A stretch of 64,000 nt of DNA from Stenotrophomonas nitritireducens (lineage in GTDB: Bacteria; Pseudomonadota; Gammaproteobacteria; Xanthomonadales; Xanthomonadaceae): contig NZ_LDJG01000012.1 of NCBI RefSeq assembly GCF_001431425.1, positions 1 to 64,000 of the forward strand, written 5' to 3'. The translations under genes were made by a program, and so were the position numbers. Positions 27,193 to 37,429 of this stretch are shown here, one piece after another. The notes under the pieces are model-generated. The model searched no databases, had not been told where the DNA came from, and saw only the letters and a program-made list of their open reading frames with translations. Positions within the stretch are counted from its first letter, which is position 1, and every line of letters starts with the position of its first letter.

Positions 27193-28251
27193 TTGGAGAA
27201 GGTCAGGAAATCGATCCGCCGCAAGGGCCACGCGACCACCATCGGCGAGGTGGCGGCGCTGGCCAAGGTCTCGCCGATGACCGTCTCGCGGGTGATCAAC
27301 GGCAACGCCAATGTCCGCGACGCCACCCGCGAGCGCGTGCTGCGCGCGGTGGACAAGCTGGGCTACACGCCGAACCTGGCCGCCAGCACGCTGGCCGCCG
27401 CGCAGAGCACGCGGGTAGCGCTGATCTATACCAATCCCAGCGGCGCGTACCTGAGCGACCTGCTGGTAGGCGTGCTGCACGGCGCCGCGCGCGCGGCGGT
27501 GCAGCTGGTGATCGATTCCTGGGACGAACTCGATGCCGAGGGCGAGCGCCGCTCCGCGCGCGCACTGGCGCGCAGCGTGGCCGGGGTCATCCTGCCGCCG
27601 CCGCTGGGCGAATCCAAGGCGGTGGTGTCCGAACTGGTGCGCGCCGGCATCCCGGTGGTGGCGATCGCCGCCGAGCGTTTCCGCGAGGACATCTCCTGCG
27701 TGCACATCGACGACTTCCGTGCGGCGCGCGAGATGACCGAGTACCTGATCTCGCTGGGCCATACCCGCATCGGCTACATCAAGGGTCATCCCAACCAGGT
27801 CGCCAGCCAGCGCCGCTTCGAGGGCTACCAGGCGGCGCTGGCCGCTGCCGGCATCGCCCCGGACCACGCGCTGGTGCAGCAGGGCTACTACACCTACCGT
27901 TCGGCGCTGGAGCCGGCCGAGAAGCTGCTGACGCGGCGCAATCCGCCCACCGCGATCTTCGCCAGCAACGACGACATGGCCGCGGCCGCCGTCTCGGTGG
28001 CGCACCGGCGCGGGCTGGATGTGCCCGGCGACCTGTCGGTGGTCGGCTTCGACGATACCTCGGCCGCGACCCGGGTCTGGCCGGAACTGACCACGGTGCG
28101 GCAGCCGCTGGAGGCGATGGCCGATGCCGCCCTGGACCACCTGCTGCGCAGCATCCGCAACAAGGAGCGCGAGCACGTGCTGATCGACCAGGTGGTGCAG
28201 CACGTGCTGGTCAAGCGCGATTCGGTGGCCGCGCCGCGCCGCGGAAGCTGA
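27193..28251 (+). CDS. LacI-family transcriptional regulator, probable XylR repressor of the xylan regulon
   Basis: DNA-binding repressor with an N-terminal helix-turn-helix (about residues 16-37, TIGEVAALAKVSPMTVSRVING) and hinge, then a periplasmic-binding-protein-like ligand domain (ending VVGFDDTSAA, TTVRQPLEAM). I chose the TTG at 27193 because GAAGGG lies about seven bases ahead and the protein then begins just before the helix-turn-helix, giving 352 residues. Further upstream in-frame starts would place coding sequence through the GH67 promoter. Its place amid genes with xyl-box palindromes makes it the likely binder; the inducer (xylose, xylobiose or a uronate) is unknown. Confidence 0.88.
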   Translation: MEKVRKSIRRKGHATTIGEVAALAKVSPMTVSRVINGNANVRDATRERVLRAVDKLGYTPNLAASTLAAAQSTRVALIYTNPSGAYLSDLLVGVLHGAARAAVQLVIDSWDELDAEGERRSARALARSVAGVILPPPLGESKAVVSELVRAGIPVVAIAAERFREDISCVHIDDFRAAREMTEYLISLGHTRIGYIKGHPNQVASQRRFEGYQAALAAAGIAPDHALVQQGYYTYRSALEPAEKLLTRRNPPTAIFASNDDMAAAAVSVAHRRGLDVPGDLSVVGFDDTSAATRVWPELTTVRQPLEAMADAALDHLLRSIRNKEREHVLIDQVVQHVLVKRDSVAAPRRGS

Positions 28252-28528
28252 GTGCCGCGGCGCCCGGCCTCCGGTGCCGGCCCCGATCACGGCTGCCGCA
28301 GATGTGGTGATGCCGGCCATGCAGTCGTTTCCCCGTCATGCGCGCCCGTGCCGCCGGTCGCGTGTTGTTTCCGCCGGTCGCGCCGGCCGTTTCCCATCCT
28401 CCGTGGAAGGAGCCCTGGTCCTCCGGCGCATGGACCCCGCCGGGGCGGCATCGCGCGCGAACGCGTGACGGTTGCCCTGGCGCTGGAGCGGTACGCGGAT
28501 GCGGACCCGAGCCCCTTCCACGGAAGAC
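28252..28528. other. Intergenic stretch with no recognised gene
   Basis: Spacer between the convergent regulator and xylA genes, bounded on the right by the hairpin at 28529-28557. It is GC-rich with several short inverted repeats, but no frame with a ribosome-binding site and no T-run terminator for the regulator gene was seen. Confidence 0.5.
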
Positions 28529-28557
28529 GGTGGGCCGGCGGATGGCGCCGGCCCACC
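28529..28557 (-). terminator. Terminator-type hairpin after xylA
   Basis: GGTGGGCCGGCG (28529-28540) and CGCCGGCCCACC (28546-28557) form a perfect 12-bp stem around a five-base loop, nine bases past the xylA stop. There is no run of T on the exit side in either direction, so it may act as a 3' stabiliser or work with Rho. Confidence 0.65.
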
Positions 28558-28565
28558 TCATGCCG

Positions 28566-29900
28566 TCAGCGCAGCAGGTATTGGTTCAACAGGTTCTCAT
28601 AGGCCTCCTGGCGGCCGCTGGCCTGCTTCGGTTCGCCGAGGGTGGCGGCCATTGCGGCGAGCTCGGCCAGGCCCAGCTTGCCGTCGGCGAAGTCCTTGCC
28701 GGTGCCGCTGTCAAAGCTGGCGTAGCGCTCGCGGCGCCACCGTTCCCACGGCGAATCATTCAGCAGCGCATGCGCCACCTCCAGGCCGCGCGCGAACGCA
28801 TCCATGCCGCCGATGTGGGCGATGAACAGGTCCTGCAGGTCGGTGGATTCGCGCCGCGGCTTGGCATCGAAGTTCAGGCCGCCCTCCAGGCCGCCCTGGC
28901 GCAGCACTACCAGCATCGCGCCGACCGTGTCGTACAGGTCGGTCGGGAACTGGTCGGTGTCCCAGCCGTTCTGCGCGTTGCCGCGGTTGGCGTCGATGCT
29001 GCCGAGCAGGCCGTGGTCGGAGGCCACCTGCAGGTCGTGCTCGAAGGTGTGGCCGGACAACGTGGCGTGGTTGGCTTCGATGTTGAGCTTGAAATCCTTG
29101 TCCAGCCCGTGCTCGCGCAGGAAGCCGGCGACCGTGGCGCTGTCGAAGTCGTACTGGTGCTTCATCGGCTCCATCGGCTTGGGTTCGATCAGGAAATTGC
29201 CCTTCAGGCCGATGCTGCGGCCGTAATCGCGCGCGGCGCCCAGGAAGCGCGCGAAGTTGCACAGCTCGCGCTTCATGTCGGTGTTGTGCAGGCAGGCATA
29301 GCCTTCGCGGCCGCCCCAGAACACGTAGTGCTCGCCGCCCAGCTCGACCGTGGCTTCCAGCGCCGCCTTGACCTGCACCGCGGCGCGGGCGACCACCGCG
29401 AAATCCGGGTTGGTGGCCGCGCCGTTCATGTAGCGCGGGTGCGAGAACAGGTTGGCCGTGCCCCACAGCAGCTTGATGCCGGTGGCCTGCTGGCGCTCCT
29501 TGGCCAGGGCCACCATGTGCCTGAGGTTCTTCTGGTACTGGCCGATGTCGTCGGCGTCGGGTGCCAGGTCCACGTCATGGAAGCACCAGTACGGCGTGCC
29601 CAGCTTGGTGAAGAACTCGAACGCGGCATCGACCTTGGCTTCGGCGGTGGTCATGGCATCGCCCTTGTCCCACGGGAAACGCCGCGTGCCGGGGCCGAAC
29701 GGATCGTGGCCGGCATTGCCGAAGGTGTGCCAGTAGCAGGTGGCGAAGCGCAGGTGCTCGGCCATGGTCCTGCCGCCGATCACCTTGTCGGCGTCGTAGA
29801 CCTTGAACGCGAGCGGGTTGTCCGAATCGCGGCCTTCGAACTGGATCCGGCCGATGCCGGGGAAGTACTCGGTGGCGCCGATGAAGGGGTGGATGCTCAT
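28566..29900 (-). CDS. xylA: Xylose isomerase
   Basis: Converts D-xylose to D-xylulose in the cytoplasm. The 444-residue protein is of the longer class II type. H108 and D111 in [10 protein letters not shown] are active-site residues, and the LIEPKPMEP and [19 protein letters not shown] blocks hold the metal-binding glutamates and histidine. It is transcribed after xylB with a 42-base gap. The start codon follows an AGGAG-containing leader. It links the xylanase/xylosidase products to the pentose phosphate pathway. Confidence 0.97.
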   Translation of the reverse strand: MSIHPFIGATEYFPGIGRIQFEGRDSDNPLAFKVYDADKVIGGRTMAEHLRFATCYWHTFGNAGHDPFGPGTRRFPWDKGDAMTTAEAKVDAAFEFFTKLGTPYWCFHDVDLAPDADDIGQYQKNLRHMVALAKERQQATGIKLLWGTANLFSHPRYMNGAATNPDFAVVARAAVQVKAALEATVELGGEHYVFWGGREGYACLHNTDMKRELCNFARFLGAARDYGRSIGLKGNFLIEPKPMEPMKHQYDFDSATVAGFLREHGLDKDFKLNIEANHATLSGHTFEHDLQVASDHGLLGSIDANRGNAQNGWDTDQFPTDLYDTVGAMLVVLRQGGLEGGLNFDAKPRRESTDLQDLFIAHIGGMDAFARGLEVAHALLNDSPWERWRRERYASFDSGTGKDFADGKLGLAELAAMAATLGEPKQASGRQEAYENLLNQYLLR

Positions 29901-29942
29901 GTATTGCTCCTGTCTGGCATGGAGGGGAGAAGTGGAGAAACG

Positions 29943-31439
29943 TCAGGCGGCGTACAGCGGCCGCACGGCGTCCAGGTGTTCGAGGAAGCGGCGGTAGGGC
30001 GCGCGGTAGGCTTCGACCCGCTGCGGGTCCGGCGCGGCGGCGCGTGCCGGATCGACCGCCACGTGCGCGGCCACCAGCTGCGCCGGCATGGCCGATCCGC
30101 CCTGCGCCCGCTGCAGCGACCACAACGCCTGCAGCGCGGCGCCGAACGCGGCGCCTTCGGTCTGCCGCGGCACTTCCACGTGCAGGCCGAACACATCGGC
30201 GACCATCTGCCGCCAGGCCGGGCTGTTGGCGCCGCCGCCGGTCAGCACGATGCTGTCGAAGGCCATGCCGGCGCGGATGAAGGCGTCGAAGCCGTATTTC
30301 AGGCTGTAGGTGGCCCCCTCCATCGCCGCACGGTAGAAATTGGCCGGGTCGGCGTTGCCCGGATCCAGCCCGGTCATCACGCCCTTGCCATGCGGCAGGT
30401 CCGGCGTGCGCTCGCCGTTGAGGAACGGCAGCAGGGTCAATCCGCCGGCGCCGGGCGCACTGGCGGCGATGCGCGCATCGCCCTCGCGGGCGCTGAAGCC
30501 GAACAGGCGCGCCACCGATTCGGTGGCCACGGTGCAGTTCATGGTGCAGATCAGCGGCAGCCAGCCGCCGGAGGACGAGCAGAACGCGGCCCAGGCGCCT
30601 TCCGGATCGACCACCGGGGTATCGGAGTAGGCGAACAGCGTGCCCGAGGTGCCCAGGCTCATCGCCAGCCGCCCGGGCACGACCGCGCCGGTGCCGAAGG
30701 CGGCCATCATGTTGTCGCCGCCGCCGACCGACACCTGCGTCGCGGCGGGAATACCCAGTTCCGCGGCGATGGCGGGGGCGACGGCGAACAGCGTCCCGGT
30801 CTCCACCAGTGGCGGCAGGCAGGCGGAGAGGTCGCGGTGCGGATCGGTGGCGTGCAGCAGTTCCGGCGACCATCGCCGGCTGCGCACGTCCAGCCAGCCG
30901 GTGCCCGAGGCATCGCCGTGCTCGCAGAAATACTCCCCGGTCAGCCAGAAGTTCACGTAGTCGTGCGGCAGCAGGATATGCGCCAGCGCGGCATAGGCCT
31001 GCGGGCGGTGCTTGCGCGTCCACGGCAGCTTGGAGGCGGTGTAGCCGGCCAGGATCGGATTGCCGGCCCGGGCGATGGCGCCGGCAGCGCCGCCGAGCGC
31101 AGCCATGATCTCGTCGCACTCGGCCTGGGTGCTGGTGTCGCACCACAGCTTGACCGGCGCCAGCACCCGCCCGGCGGCATCCACCGGCACGAAGCCGTGC
31201 TGCTGGCCGGAGACGCCGATGGCCGCCACCTGCGCACGCTGCGCCGGCTCCAGCCGGGCGAAGCAGGCGCGGATGGCGTCGATCCACCATTGCGCGTGCT
31301 GTTCGCGGCTGCCGTCATCGCCGGCGATCAGTTCCAGCGGCTGGCCATGGCTGGCCACCACCGCGCACGTGTCCGGATCGTAGGCGACCAGCTTGACGCT
31401 CTGGGTGCCGACATCCAGCCCGACGAACAGTCCGCTCAT
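29943..31439 (-). CDS. xylB: Xylulokinase
   Basis: Phosphorylates D-xylulose to xylulose 5-phosphate. A FGGY-type sugar kinase of 498 residues with the N-terminal phosphate loop GLDVGTQSVK, SGQQHG at residues 78-82, the catalytic base D242 in GGGDNMM, and the C-terminal ATP site TGGGANSPAWRQ. The ATG at 31439 has CAGGAG nine bases ahead; a GTG nine bases upstream would leave no room for the ribosome-binding site. It is first in the xylB-xylA operon and carries an exact xyl-box 41 bases upstream. Confidence 0.96.
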   Translation of the reverse strand: MSGLFVGLDVGTQSVKLVAYDPDTCAVVASHGQPLELIAGDDGSREQHAQWWIDAIRACFARLEPAQRAQVAAIGVSGQQHGFVPVDAAGRVLAPVKLWCDTSTQAECDEIMAALGGAAGAIARAGNPILAGYTASKLPWTRKHRPQAYAALAHILLPHDYVNFWLTGEYFCEHGDASGTGWLDVRSRRWSPELLHATDPHRDLSACLPPLVETGTLFAVAPAIAAELGIPAATQVSVGGGDNMMAAFGTGAVVPGRLAMSLGTSGTLFAYSDTPVVDPEGAWAAFCSSSGGWLPLICTMNCTVATESVARLFGFSAREGDARIAASAPGAGGLTLLPFLNGERTPDLPHGKGVMTGLDPGNADPANFYRAAMEGATYSLKYGFDAFIRAGMAFDSIVLTGGGANSPAWRQMVADVFGLHVEVPRQTEGAAFGAALQALWSLQRAQGGSAMPAQLVAAHVAVDPARAAAPDPQRVEAYRAPYRRFLEHLDAVRPLYAA

Positions 31440-31452
31440 GGCTGGCACTCCT

Positions 31453-31468
31453 GAAGCGGAACCGCTTC
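31453..31468 (-). repeat. Inverted repeat in the xylB leader next to the ribosome-binding site
   Basis: GAAGCGG and CCGCTTC arms are separated by two bases, with the downstream arm abutting the CAGGAG ribosome-binding site of xylB. In the transcript the arms could pair, with the innermost pairs opened to form a loop, and affect initiation. As DNA it could be a second operator. Confidence 0.4.
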
Positions 31469-31479
31469 CAGCAGAAAAA

Positions 31480-31493
31480 TGTTAGCGCTACCA
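31480..31493 (-). promoter_or_regulatory. xyl-box operator and probable xylB promoter
   Basis: On the minus strand this reads TGGTAGCGCTAACA, an exact match to the published Xanthomonas xyl-box as I recall it. The end of the box together with the next base gives TAACAT (31479-31484), a fair -10 element. With TTTGGC 16 bases ahead, repressor binding would cover the promoter. The start would lie near 31472. Confidence 0.88.
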
Positions 31494-31592
31494 AAAGCGC
31501 GCCAAAAAAAAGCCTCCGGGGAAGAGACGATTGATTCCATGCCGCGGTGATCCGTGTCGTGGGGCCTTGAACTCTAGCAGCAGTACCGGCCA

Positions 31593-31616
31593 CGCGTTGT
31601 TGCAATGCGCAACGCG
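31593..31616. repeat. Inverted repeat upstream of ttcA
   Basis: CGCGTTG (31593-31599) and CAACGCG (31610-31616) are perfect 7-bp arms around a 10-base loop, 33 bases before the ttcA -10 element. It could be a regulator site for ttcA. Nothing else was recognised in 31494-31648. Confidence 0.4.
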
Positions 31617-31648
31617 CCGGGCAGGGCCGATGCGGGTGGCGCAGTCGC

Positions 31649-31654
31649 TACAAT
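31649..31654 (+). promoter_or_regulatory. -10 element of ttcA
   Basis: TACAAT (five of six consensus bases) lies nine bases before the ATG at 31664, which predicts a 5' leader of only about three bases. No ribosome-binding site is visible. Confidence 0.5.
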
Positions 31655-31663
31655 GCCCGGTCC

Positions 31664-32575
<912 letters not shown>

Positions 32576-32669
32576 GGCGGCGCAGTCGCCATGATCCATG
32601 CGCCGCGTCGCGGCGCCCTCTCCGGGCGGGAGGATTCCTCCCCCCGATCACGCATTTCGCAGGACATCC

Positions 32670-33578
32670 ATGTTTTTCAAGAATCTCACCCTGTTCCGCT
32701 TCCCCACCTCCGTCGATTTCTCCGAGGTCGACACCCTGCTGCCGCACGTGGTGCTCAAGCCGGTCGGCGCGCTGGAAATGACCTCGCGCGGCTTCATCTC
32801 GCCGTTCGGGCGCGAGGAGAAGGAGCAGTTCTCGCACCGCATCGGCGACGCGCTGTGGCTCACCGTCGGCGGCGAGGAGAAGATCCTGCCCGGCGCGGTG
32901 GTCAACGACCTGCTGGCGCGGAAGCTCGAAGAGATCGAAGAGAAGGAAGGGCGCAAGCCCGGCGGCCGCGAGCGCAAGCGGCTGAAGGACGACCTGCTGC
33001 ATGAACTGCTGCCGCGCGCCTTCGTCAAGAGCTCGCGCACCGACGCCTTCCTCGACCTGCAGCACGGTTACGTCGCGGTCGACAGTTCCAGCCGCAAGAC
33101 CGGCGAGAACGTGATGAGCGACATCCGCGGCATGCTCGGCAGCTTCCCGGCAATGCCGCTGAACGCCGAAGTCGCGCCGCGCGCCATCCTGACGGCATGG
33201 ATCGCCGGTGAGCCGTTGCCCGAAGGCCTGAGCCTGGGCGAAGAGTGCGAGATGAAGGACCCGGCCGAAGGCGGCGCGGTGGTCAAGTGCCAGCACCAGG
33301 AACTGCGCTGCGACGAGATCGACAAGCATCTTGATGCCGGCAAGCAGGTCACCAAGCTGGCGCTGATCTTCGAGGACAACCTGTCTTTCGTGCTCGGCGA
33401 CGACCTGATCGTGCGCAAGCTCAAGTTCCTCGACGGCGCGCTGGACCAGCTCGAGCACATCGACGAGGAAGGCCGCCGCGCCGAACTCGACGCGCGCTTC
33501 GCCCTGCAGAGCGGCGAGATCCGCCGCCTGTTCCTGCTGCTGGAACAGGCGTTCAAGCTGAGCAAGGCCGACAGCTGA
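32670..33578 (+). CDS. rdgC: Recombination-associated protein RdgC
   Basis: Ring-shaped, non-specific DNA-binding protein that limits RecA activity at replication forks. The 302-residue protein begins MFFKNLTLFRF as the family does, contains MTSRGFISPFG and ends with EIRRLFLLLEQAF, giving end-to-end agreement with RdgC. The ATG at 32670 has AGGA five bases ahead. An upstream in-frame start at 32598 has no such support. Confidence 0.95.
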   Translation: MFFKNLTLFRFPTSVDFSEVDTLLPHVVLKPVGALEMTSRGFISPFGREEKEQFSHRIGDALWLTVGGEEKILPGAVVNDLLARKLEEIEEKEGRKPGGRERKRLKDDLLHELLPRAFVKSSRTDAFLDLQHGYVAVDSSSRKTGENVMSDIRGMLGSFPAMPLNAEVAPRAILTAWIAGEPLPEGLSLGEECEMKDPAEGGAVVKCQHQELRCDEIDKHLDAGKQVTKLALIFEDNLSFVLGDDLIVRKLKFLDGALDQLEHIDEEGRRAELDARFALQSGEIRRLFLLLEQAFKLSKADS

Positions 33579-33619
33579 ACCGGGAATCCACCTACCCGGT
33601 GGCCTGACCGGGCAGGGAC

Positions 33620-33625
33620 TATGCT
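33620..33625 (+). promoter_or_regulatory. -10 element of leaderless metallohydrolase gene
   Basis: TATGCT, then six bases (GGGCGC) and the ATG at 33632. The predicted transcript starts on the start codon. Confidence 0.5.
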
Positions 33626-33631
33626 GGGCGC

Positions 33632-34429
33632 ATGGCCAACCTGTTCCGCCGCCTGATCGCACCCGTCGCGCCCGCCATCCAGCGCGACACGGTGCGGCTG
33701 CGCCTGGACGATGCCGAGATCGAGGTGCTGCGCGTGCGCGATCCGCGCGCGCGCCGGCTCAAGCTCAGCGTGGACGAGCGCGGCGCGCGGCTGACGATGC
33801 CGCTGCGCGCCAGCCTGGCGTCCGGCGAGCGTTTCCTGCAGGCCAACCGGCAATGGCTGCAGCAGCAGTTGGCGCGCTTCGACGGCGACGGACTCATGGC
33901 GCCGCCGCTGGCGCTGCGCGAGACCGGCGTGCTGCCGCTGCGCGGTGCGCTGCTGCCGGTGCGCTGGCAGGAGGGGCGTTTCACCCGCATCGAGGTGGAC
34001 GCCGAAGGCGCCTGCATCCAGTTGCCGGCACGGGCCGGCGACGCCTCGCTGCGCCGCGTGCTGCGCGAGTTCTACGAGGCGCAGATGCGTGCCGACGTCG
34101 GGCGCTGGCTGCCGGCCTATCTGCCGGGGCTGTCGCGCGCGCCGGCGCGGCTGCGGCTGAAGGTGATGTCCTCGCAGTGGGGTTCGCTGGCACCGGACGG
34201 TTCGATGGCACTGGACCTGGCGCTGGCGCTGGCGCGTCCTTCGGCGTTCGAGTACGTGCTGGTCCACGAACTGTGCCATCTGCTGCAGGCCAACCATTCG
34301 CCGGCTTTCTGGGCCGAGGTGGAAGCGCGCTTCCCGCATTGGCGGCAGGAGCGCGATTACCTGCGCGAGGAAGGGCGCATGCTCAAGGCGACACTGCGGC
34401 AGATGCTGCAGGTGCAGGTACCGGCATAG
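33632..34429 (+). CDS. YgjP/SprT-like zinc metallohydrolase (DUF45)
   Basis: A 265-residue protein with the zinc-binding HExxH motif H212-E213-L-C-H216 followed by a third histidine H222 (NHSPAFW), and the preceding MSSQWGSLAPDG block characteristic of the YgjP (DUF45) family. The N-terminal half is a beta-rich region with RRLKLSVDERG, another family feature. The role is unsettled in the literature I know; a cytoplasmic metallopeptidase-like activity is assumed. No signal peptide. Confidence 0.87.
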   Translation: MANLFRRLIAPVAPAIQRDTVRLRLDDAEIEVLRVRDPRARRLKLSVDERGARLTMPLRASLASGERFLQANRQWLQQQLARFDGDGLMAPPLALRETGVLPLRGALLPVRWQEGRFTRIEVDAEGACIQLPARAGDASLRRVLREFYEAQMRADVGRWLPAYLPGLSRAPARLRLKVMSSQWGSLAPDGSMALDLALALARPSAFEYVLVHELCHLLQANHSPAFWAEVEARFPHWRQERDYLREEGRMLKATLRQMLQVQVPA

Positions 34430-34441
34430 TGCCTGCGCCGC

Positions 34442-34466
34442 GGGACCGCCGGCCACCCGGCGGCCC
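34442..34466. terminator. Hairpin between convergent genes
   Basis: GGG-A-CCGCCGG pairs with CCGGCGG-CCC around a CCAC loop. It lies between the stop codons of the metallohydrolase and chemoreceptor genes and lacks a T-run, so it may end both transcripts weakly. Confidence 0.5.
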
Positions 34467-34507
34467 CGCCCGCTTGATGGGGGCGGCGGCCATGGCGGCT
34501 TTGCGAT

Positions 34508-36664
34508 TCAGGCGGTGCGCCGCGACGCGATCCCCGCATGGCCGGTACCGGCCGAGTGATGGAACAGGGAAACCGCTTTGGCCAGGGCCTGTGCCTGCTG
34601 TTCCATCGAATGCGCGGCGGCGGTGGCTTCCTCCACCAGGGCGGCGTTCTGCTGGGTGGTCTCGTCCATCCGGGCGACGGTCTGGTTGACCTGCTCGATG
34701 CCGGCGCTCTGCTCCTGCGAGGCGGCGGAGATCTCGGCCATGATGTCGGTCACGCGCTGCACCGAAGTGACGATCTCGCCCATGGTGGTGCCGGCCTGGT
34801 GCACCAGCTGCGAGCCCTCGGACACCTTGTCGACCGAGGTTTCGATCAGTTCCTTGATCTCCTTGGCGGCACCGGCCGAGCGCTGCGCCAGCGTACGCAC
34901 CTCGCTGGCGACCACGGCAAAGCCGCGGCCCTGCTCGCCGGCGCGCGCGGCTTCCACCGCCGCGTTCAAGGCCAGGATGTTGGTCTGGAAGGCGATGCCG
35001 TCGATGACGCTGATGATGTCGGCGATCTTCTTCGACGAAGCCTCGATGTCGGCCATGGTGGTGACCACCAGGCCCACGACCTGACCGCCCTGCGAGGCGA
35101 CGCCGGCCGCGCCCTGCGCCAGCTGGTTGGCCTGGCGGGCGTGTTCGGCGTTCTGGCGCACGGTGGAGGTCAGTTCCTCCATCGAGGCGGCGGTCTCTTC
35201 CAGGTTGGCGGCCTGCTGCTCGGTGCGGCGCGACAGGTCGTTGTTGCCCGACGCGATTTCGCCGGCGGCGCTGCTGATCGCCGACGAGGCGCCCTGGATG
35301 CGGCCGACGATCGAGGTCAACTGGTCGACCGTGGCATTGGCGTCGTCGCGCATCTGCGCGAACACGCCGCGGAAATCGCCTTCCATGCGTGCGTCAAGAT
35401 CGCCCTGCGAAAGCGTGCGCATCACCCTGGAGACCTGGTCGACACTGCCGGCGATGGCGTCCAGCAGGTTGTTCAACTGCACCGACAACTGGTGCAGGAA
35501 GCCATCCTTGCCTTCCAGTCCGATGCGCGCGGACAGGTCCCCGGCGATGGCGGACTCCACCAGCCGGCTGACTTCCCGTTCCACTTCCAGTTCGGCGGTG
35601 CGGTCGGCCCATTCCACGACGTAGCCGATGCGATGGCCGTCGCCGTCGGTGATCGGGTTGATGATCTGGCGCATCACATGGTTGCCGATGGTGATCTGCG
35701 CGCGATGGGTGCCGCGCAGCCCGCCCAGCAGCCGGCGCTGGTGCGCCGGGTGCCTGTGGAAGATGTCGATGTTGCTGCCGACCAGCGTCTTCATGTCGAA
35801 GTTCGGCAGGTCGCGGCGGATGTCCTGCTCGGCCCGGCCCAGCAGGTCGAGCAGTGGCCGGTTGGCATGGAGGATGTTGAGGTCGGCGTCGGCGATCATC
35901 ACGCTGGTGGTCACTTCGTCCAGCGCGGTGCGGATGCCTGCGTTCTCCCGTGCCAGCCGCTGTTCGCCGGCCTGCCGGCTGTATATCTGGTCGCTCATCA
36001 ACACCAGCGCCTCGGCCAGCGAACCGCGCGGGAACCGCATGCGCGCCATTTCCTCCGGTACCGGCCGGCTTTCGGCCACGCCGCGGGCCAGCTCGGCCAG
36101 CCGCCGCGGGCCGTGGCCGAGCGAATCGACCTGGCGCCGGAGTTCGATGGCCATGACGCAGATGAAGCCGGTTTCCAGCACCACGTAAGCGGCATGTACC
36201 AGCACGATGCCGAAACCGCTGTCGGGCGCGAAGGCGCGTATCGGCAGGCCGCGGCTCTGCAGCCAGTAGAAGGCCAGGTGGTGCACGGCGATGCCGGCGG
36301 CGGCGGCCACCACCGGCAGCCAGTCGCGGTAGTACAGCAGCAGCGCCAGCACCACGAACACGCCGAAATGCATTTCGACCAGGCCGTGCGACTGCTGGAT
36401 CATCACCGCCACCAGCGCCATCAGCACCAGTGCCACCGTCACGCTGGCCAGGCGGGTGCCCCCGGCCAGGCGCAGCTGCACGGCCATCAGCGCCAGCCCC
36501 GGCACCGCCACGGCGAGGAACGGCAGCCATTGCCCGTACCAGAACGCCAGCCCCAGCGAACCTGCGCCCAGCAGCAGGGCGAAGGAGAGGAACAACCGGT
36601 CGGCCTTGATGGCCAGGCCGCGGGCATAGACGCTGGCCCGGGAAGAATGGGGGGAATCGGTCAT
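34508..36664 (-). CDS. Methyl-accepting chemotaxis protein with membrane sensor and PAS domain
   Basis: A 718-residue chemoreceptor. About residues 20-190 hold some six hydrophobic segments with short loops, so sensing is within the membrane and not by a large periplasmic domain. A PAS-like domain follows ([17 protein letters not shown]... [11 protein letters not shown]), then a HAMP-like linker and the long signalling hairpin whose tip reads [33 protein letters not shown]. There is no C-terminal NWETF-type tether. The start overlaps the stop of the small membrane protein upstream (ATGA), and both lie behind a FliA-type promoter. Confidence 0.93.
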   Translation of the reverse strand: MTDSPHSSRASVYARGLAIKADRLFLSFALLLGAGSLGLAFWYGQWLPFLAVAVPGLALMAVQLRLAGGTRLASVTVALVLMALVAVMIQQSHGLVEMHFGVFVVLALLLYYRDWLPVVAAAAGIAVHHLAFYWLQSRGLPIRAFAPDSGFGIVLVHAAYVVLETGFICVMAIELRRQVDSLGHGPRRLAELARGVAESRPVPEEMARMRFPRGSLAEALVLMSDQIYSRQAGEQRLARENAGIRTALDEVTTSVMIADADLNILHANRPLLDLLGRAEQDIRRDLPNFDMKTLVGSNIDIFHRHPAHQRRLLGGLRGTHRAQITIGNHVMRQIINPITDGDGHRIGYVVEWADRTAELEVEREVSRLVESAIAGDLSARIGLEGKDGFLHQLSVQLNNLLDAIAGSVDQVSRVMRTLSQGDLDARMEGDFRGVFAQMRDDANATVDQLTSIVGRIQGASSAISSAAGEIASGNNDLSRRTEQQAANLEETAASMEELTSTVRQNAEHARQANQLAQGAAGVASQGGQVVGLVVTTMADIEASSKKIADIISVIDGIAFQTNILALNAAVEAARAGEQGRGFAVVASEVRTLAQRSAGAAKEIKELIETSVDKVSEGSQLVHQAGTTMGEIVTSVQRVTDIMAEISAASQEQSAGIEQVNQTVARMDETTQQNAALVEEATAAAHSMEQQAQALAKAVSLFHHSAGTGHAGIASRRTA

Positions 36665-37209
36665 CGGAGGGGCAACCTGGGAGAGGAGAGACGTCGGGGC
36701 GATGTGCAGGCGCAGGAGGCGCCGACGAGGGCGGTGCGGGTGCGGGCGAGCAGCTGCGGCAGCCATTGCCGCAGCCGGGTAGCGGGCGGGCCGTTGCCGC
36801 AGAGAGCGGGGTCGGGCACCAGGGGACCGGCGTAGACCAGACGATGGCCGGTGGCGAGGATCAACACCTCGTGCGTTCCGTCTTCCACTTCCGTCGCGAT
36901 GGCTTGGCCATCGGCGGCCTGCATTGCGGCGGCCAGCGTCCGCCAGGCAGGGTCCCCGTCGCCCTCGGGGCTGCAGGCGCAGCCGGGCGCGAGGCGGATG
37001 GCCAGCGGTGCCTGCTCGCTTCCAGCGGGAAGCCGGCCAAGCAGGTGCGCCAGTGAACGTTCGGCGTCGGCCAGGTCGCCTGCCCGCCAGGACGGGGGCT
37101 GCAGATGGGCCAGCGCCATGGCCGCCCAGCCCAGCCAGAAGGCAAGCAGCAGGCCGCCTGTCAGCAGACGGGCTTTGCCGGGGGTGGGAGCGGAGCGGGG
37201 AGCGGACAC
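36661..37209 (-). CDS. Hypothetical membrane-anchored, cysteine-containing protein
   Basis: A 182-residue protein with one N-terminal membrane helix (about residues 14-34) and a likely periplasmic body. It has a CAC triplet ([11 protein letters not shown]), an isolated cysteine (ALCGNG) and a second CAC triplet near the C-terminus. No family could be named with confidence; the layout resembles small xanthomonad proteins of unknown function. It is translationally coupled to the chemoreceptor and shares its sigma-28 promoter, so a link to motility or to ligand sensing by that receptor is plausible but unproven. Confidence 0.75.
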   Translation of the reverse strand: MSAPRSAPTPGKARLLTGGLLLAFWLGWAAMALAHLQPPSWRAGDLADAERSLAHLLGRLPAGSEQAPLAIRLAPGCACSPEGDGDPAWRTLAAAMQAADGQAIATEVEDGTHEVLILATGHRLVYAGPLVPDPALCGNGPPATRLRQWLPQLLARTRTALVGASCACTSPRRLSSPRLPLR

Positions 37210-37310
37210 GGCGACGCCAAGGGGAAAGGGAAAGCCACGGACATGCGCGGGTCGGGTGCGGCCTTCGGGAGAGGTCGTGCCTCACGGCAATGGACGTTTT
37301 GCTCCAGGCG

Positions 37311-37337
37311 CTATCGGCCGTTCGCGCCGGTTCTTTA
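37311..37337 (-). promoter_or_regulatory. FliA (sigma-28) flagellar promoter
   Basis: On the minus strand TAAA (37337-37334), exactly 15 bases, then GCCGATAG (37318-37311). This is an almost perfect match to the TAAA-N15-GCCGATAA consensus for flagellar sigma-28. The predicted start lies near 37300, giving a leader of about 90 bases to the membrane protein-chemoreceptor pair. Seen directly; use is inferred. Confidence 0.82.
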
Positions 37338-37399
37338 GCTGCGGGAAACCGCCGGCGCAGCGCCAGGACAACGCCGACACCCGCACCGCTGGAGGCCGG

Positions 37400-37414
37400 C
37401 CGGGATTTTCCCGG
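37400..37414 (-). terminator. Hairpin after the alpha/beta hydrolase gene
   Basis: CCGGGA and TCCCGG arms pair around a three-base loop about 15 bases beyond the hydrolase stop, within a longer GC-rich imperfect stem. It separates the hemH-hydrolase unit from the sigma-28 promoter. Confidence 0.5.
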
Positions 37415-37429
37415 GCGGCCCGGGCCGCA

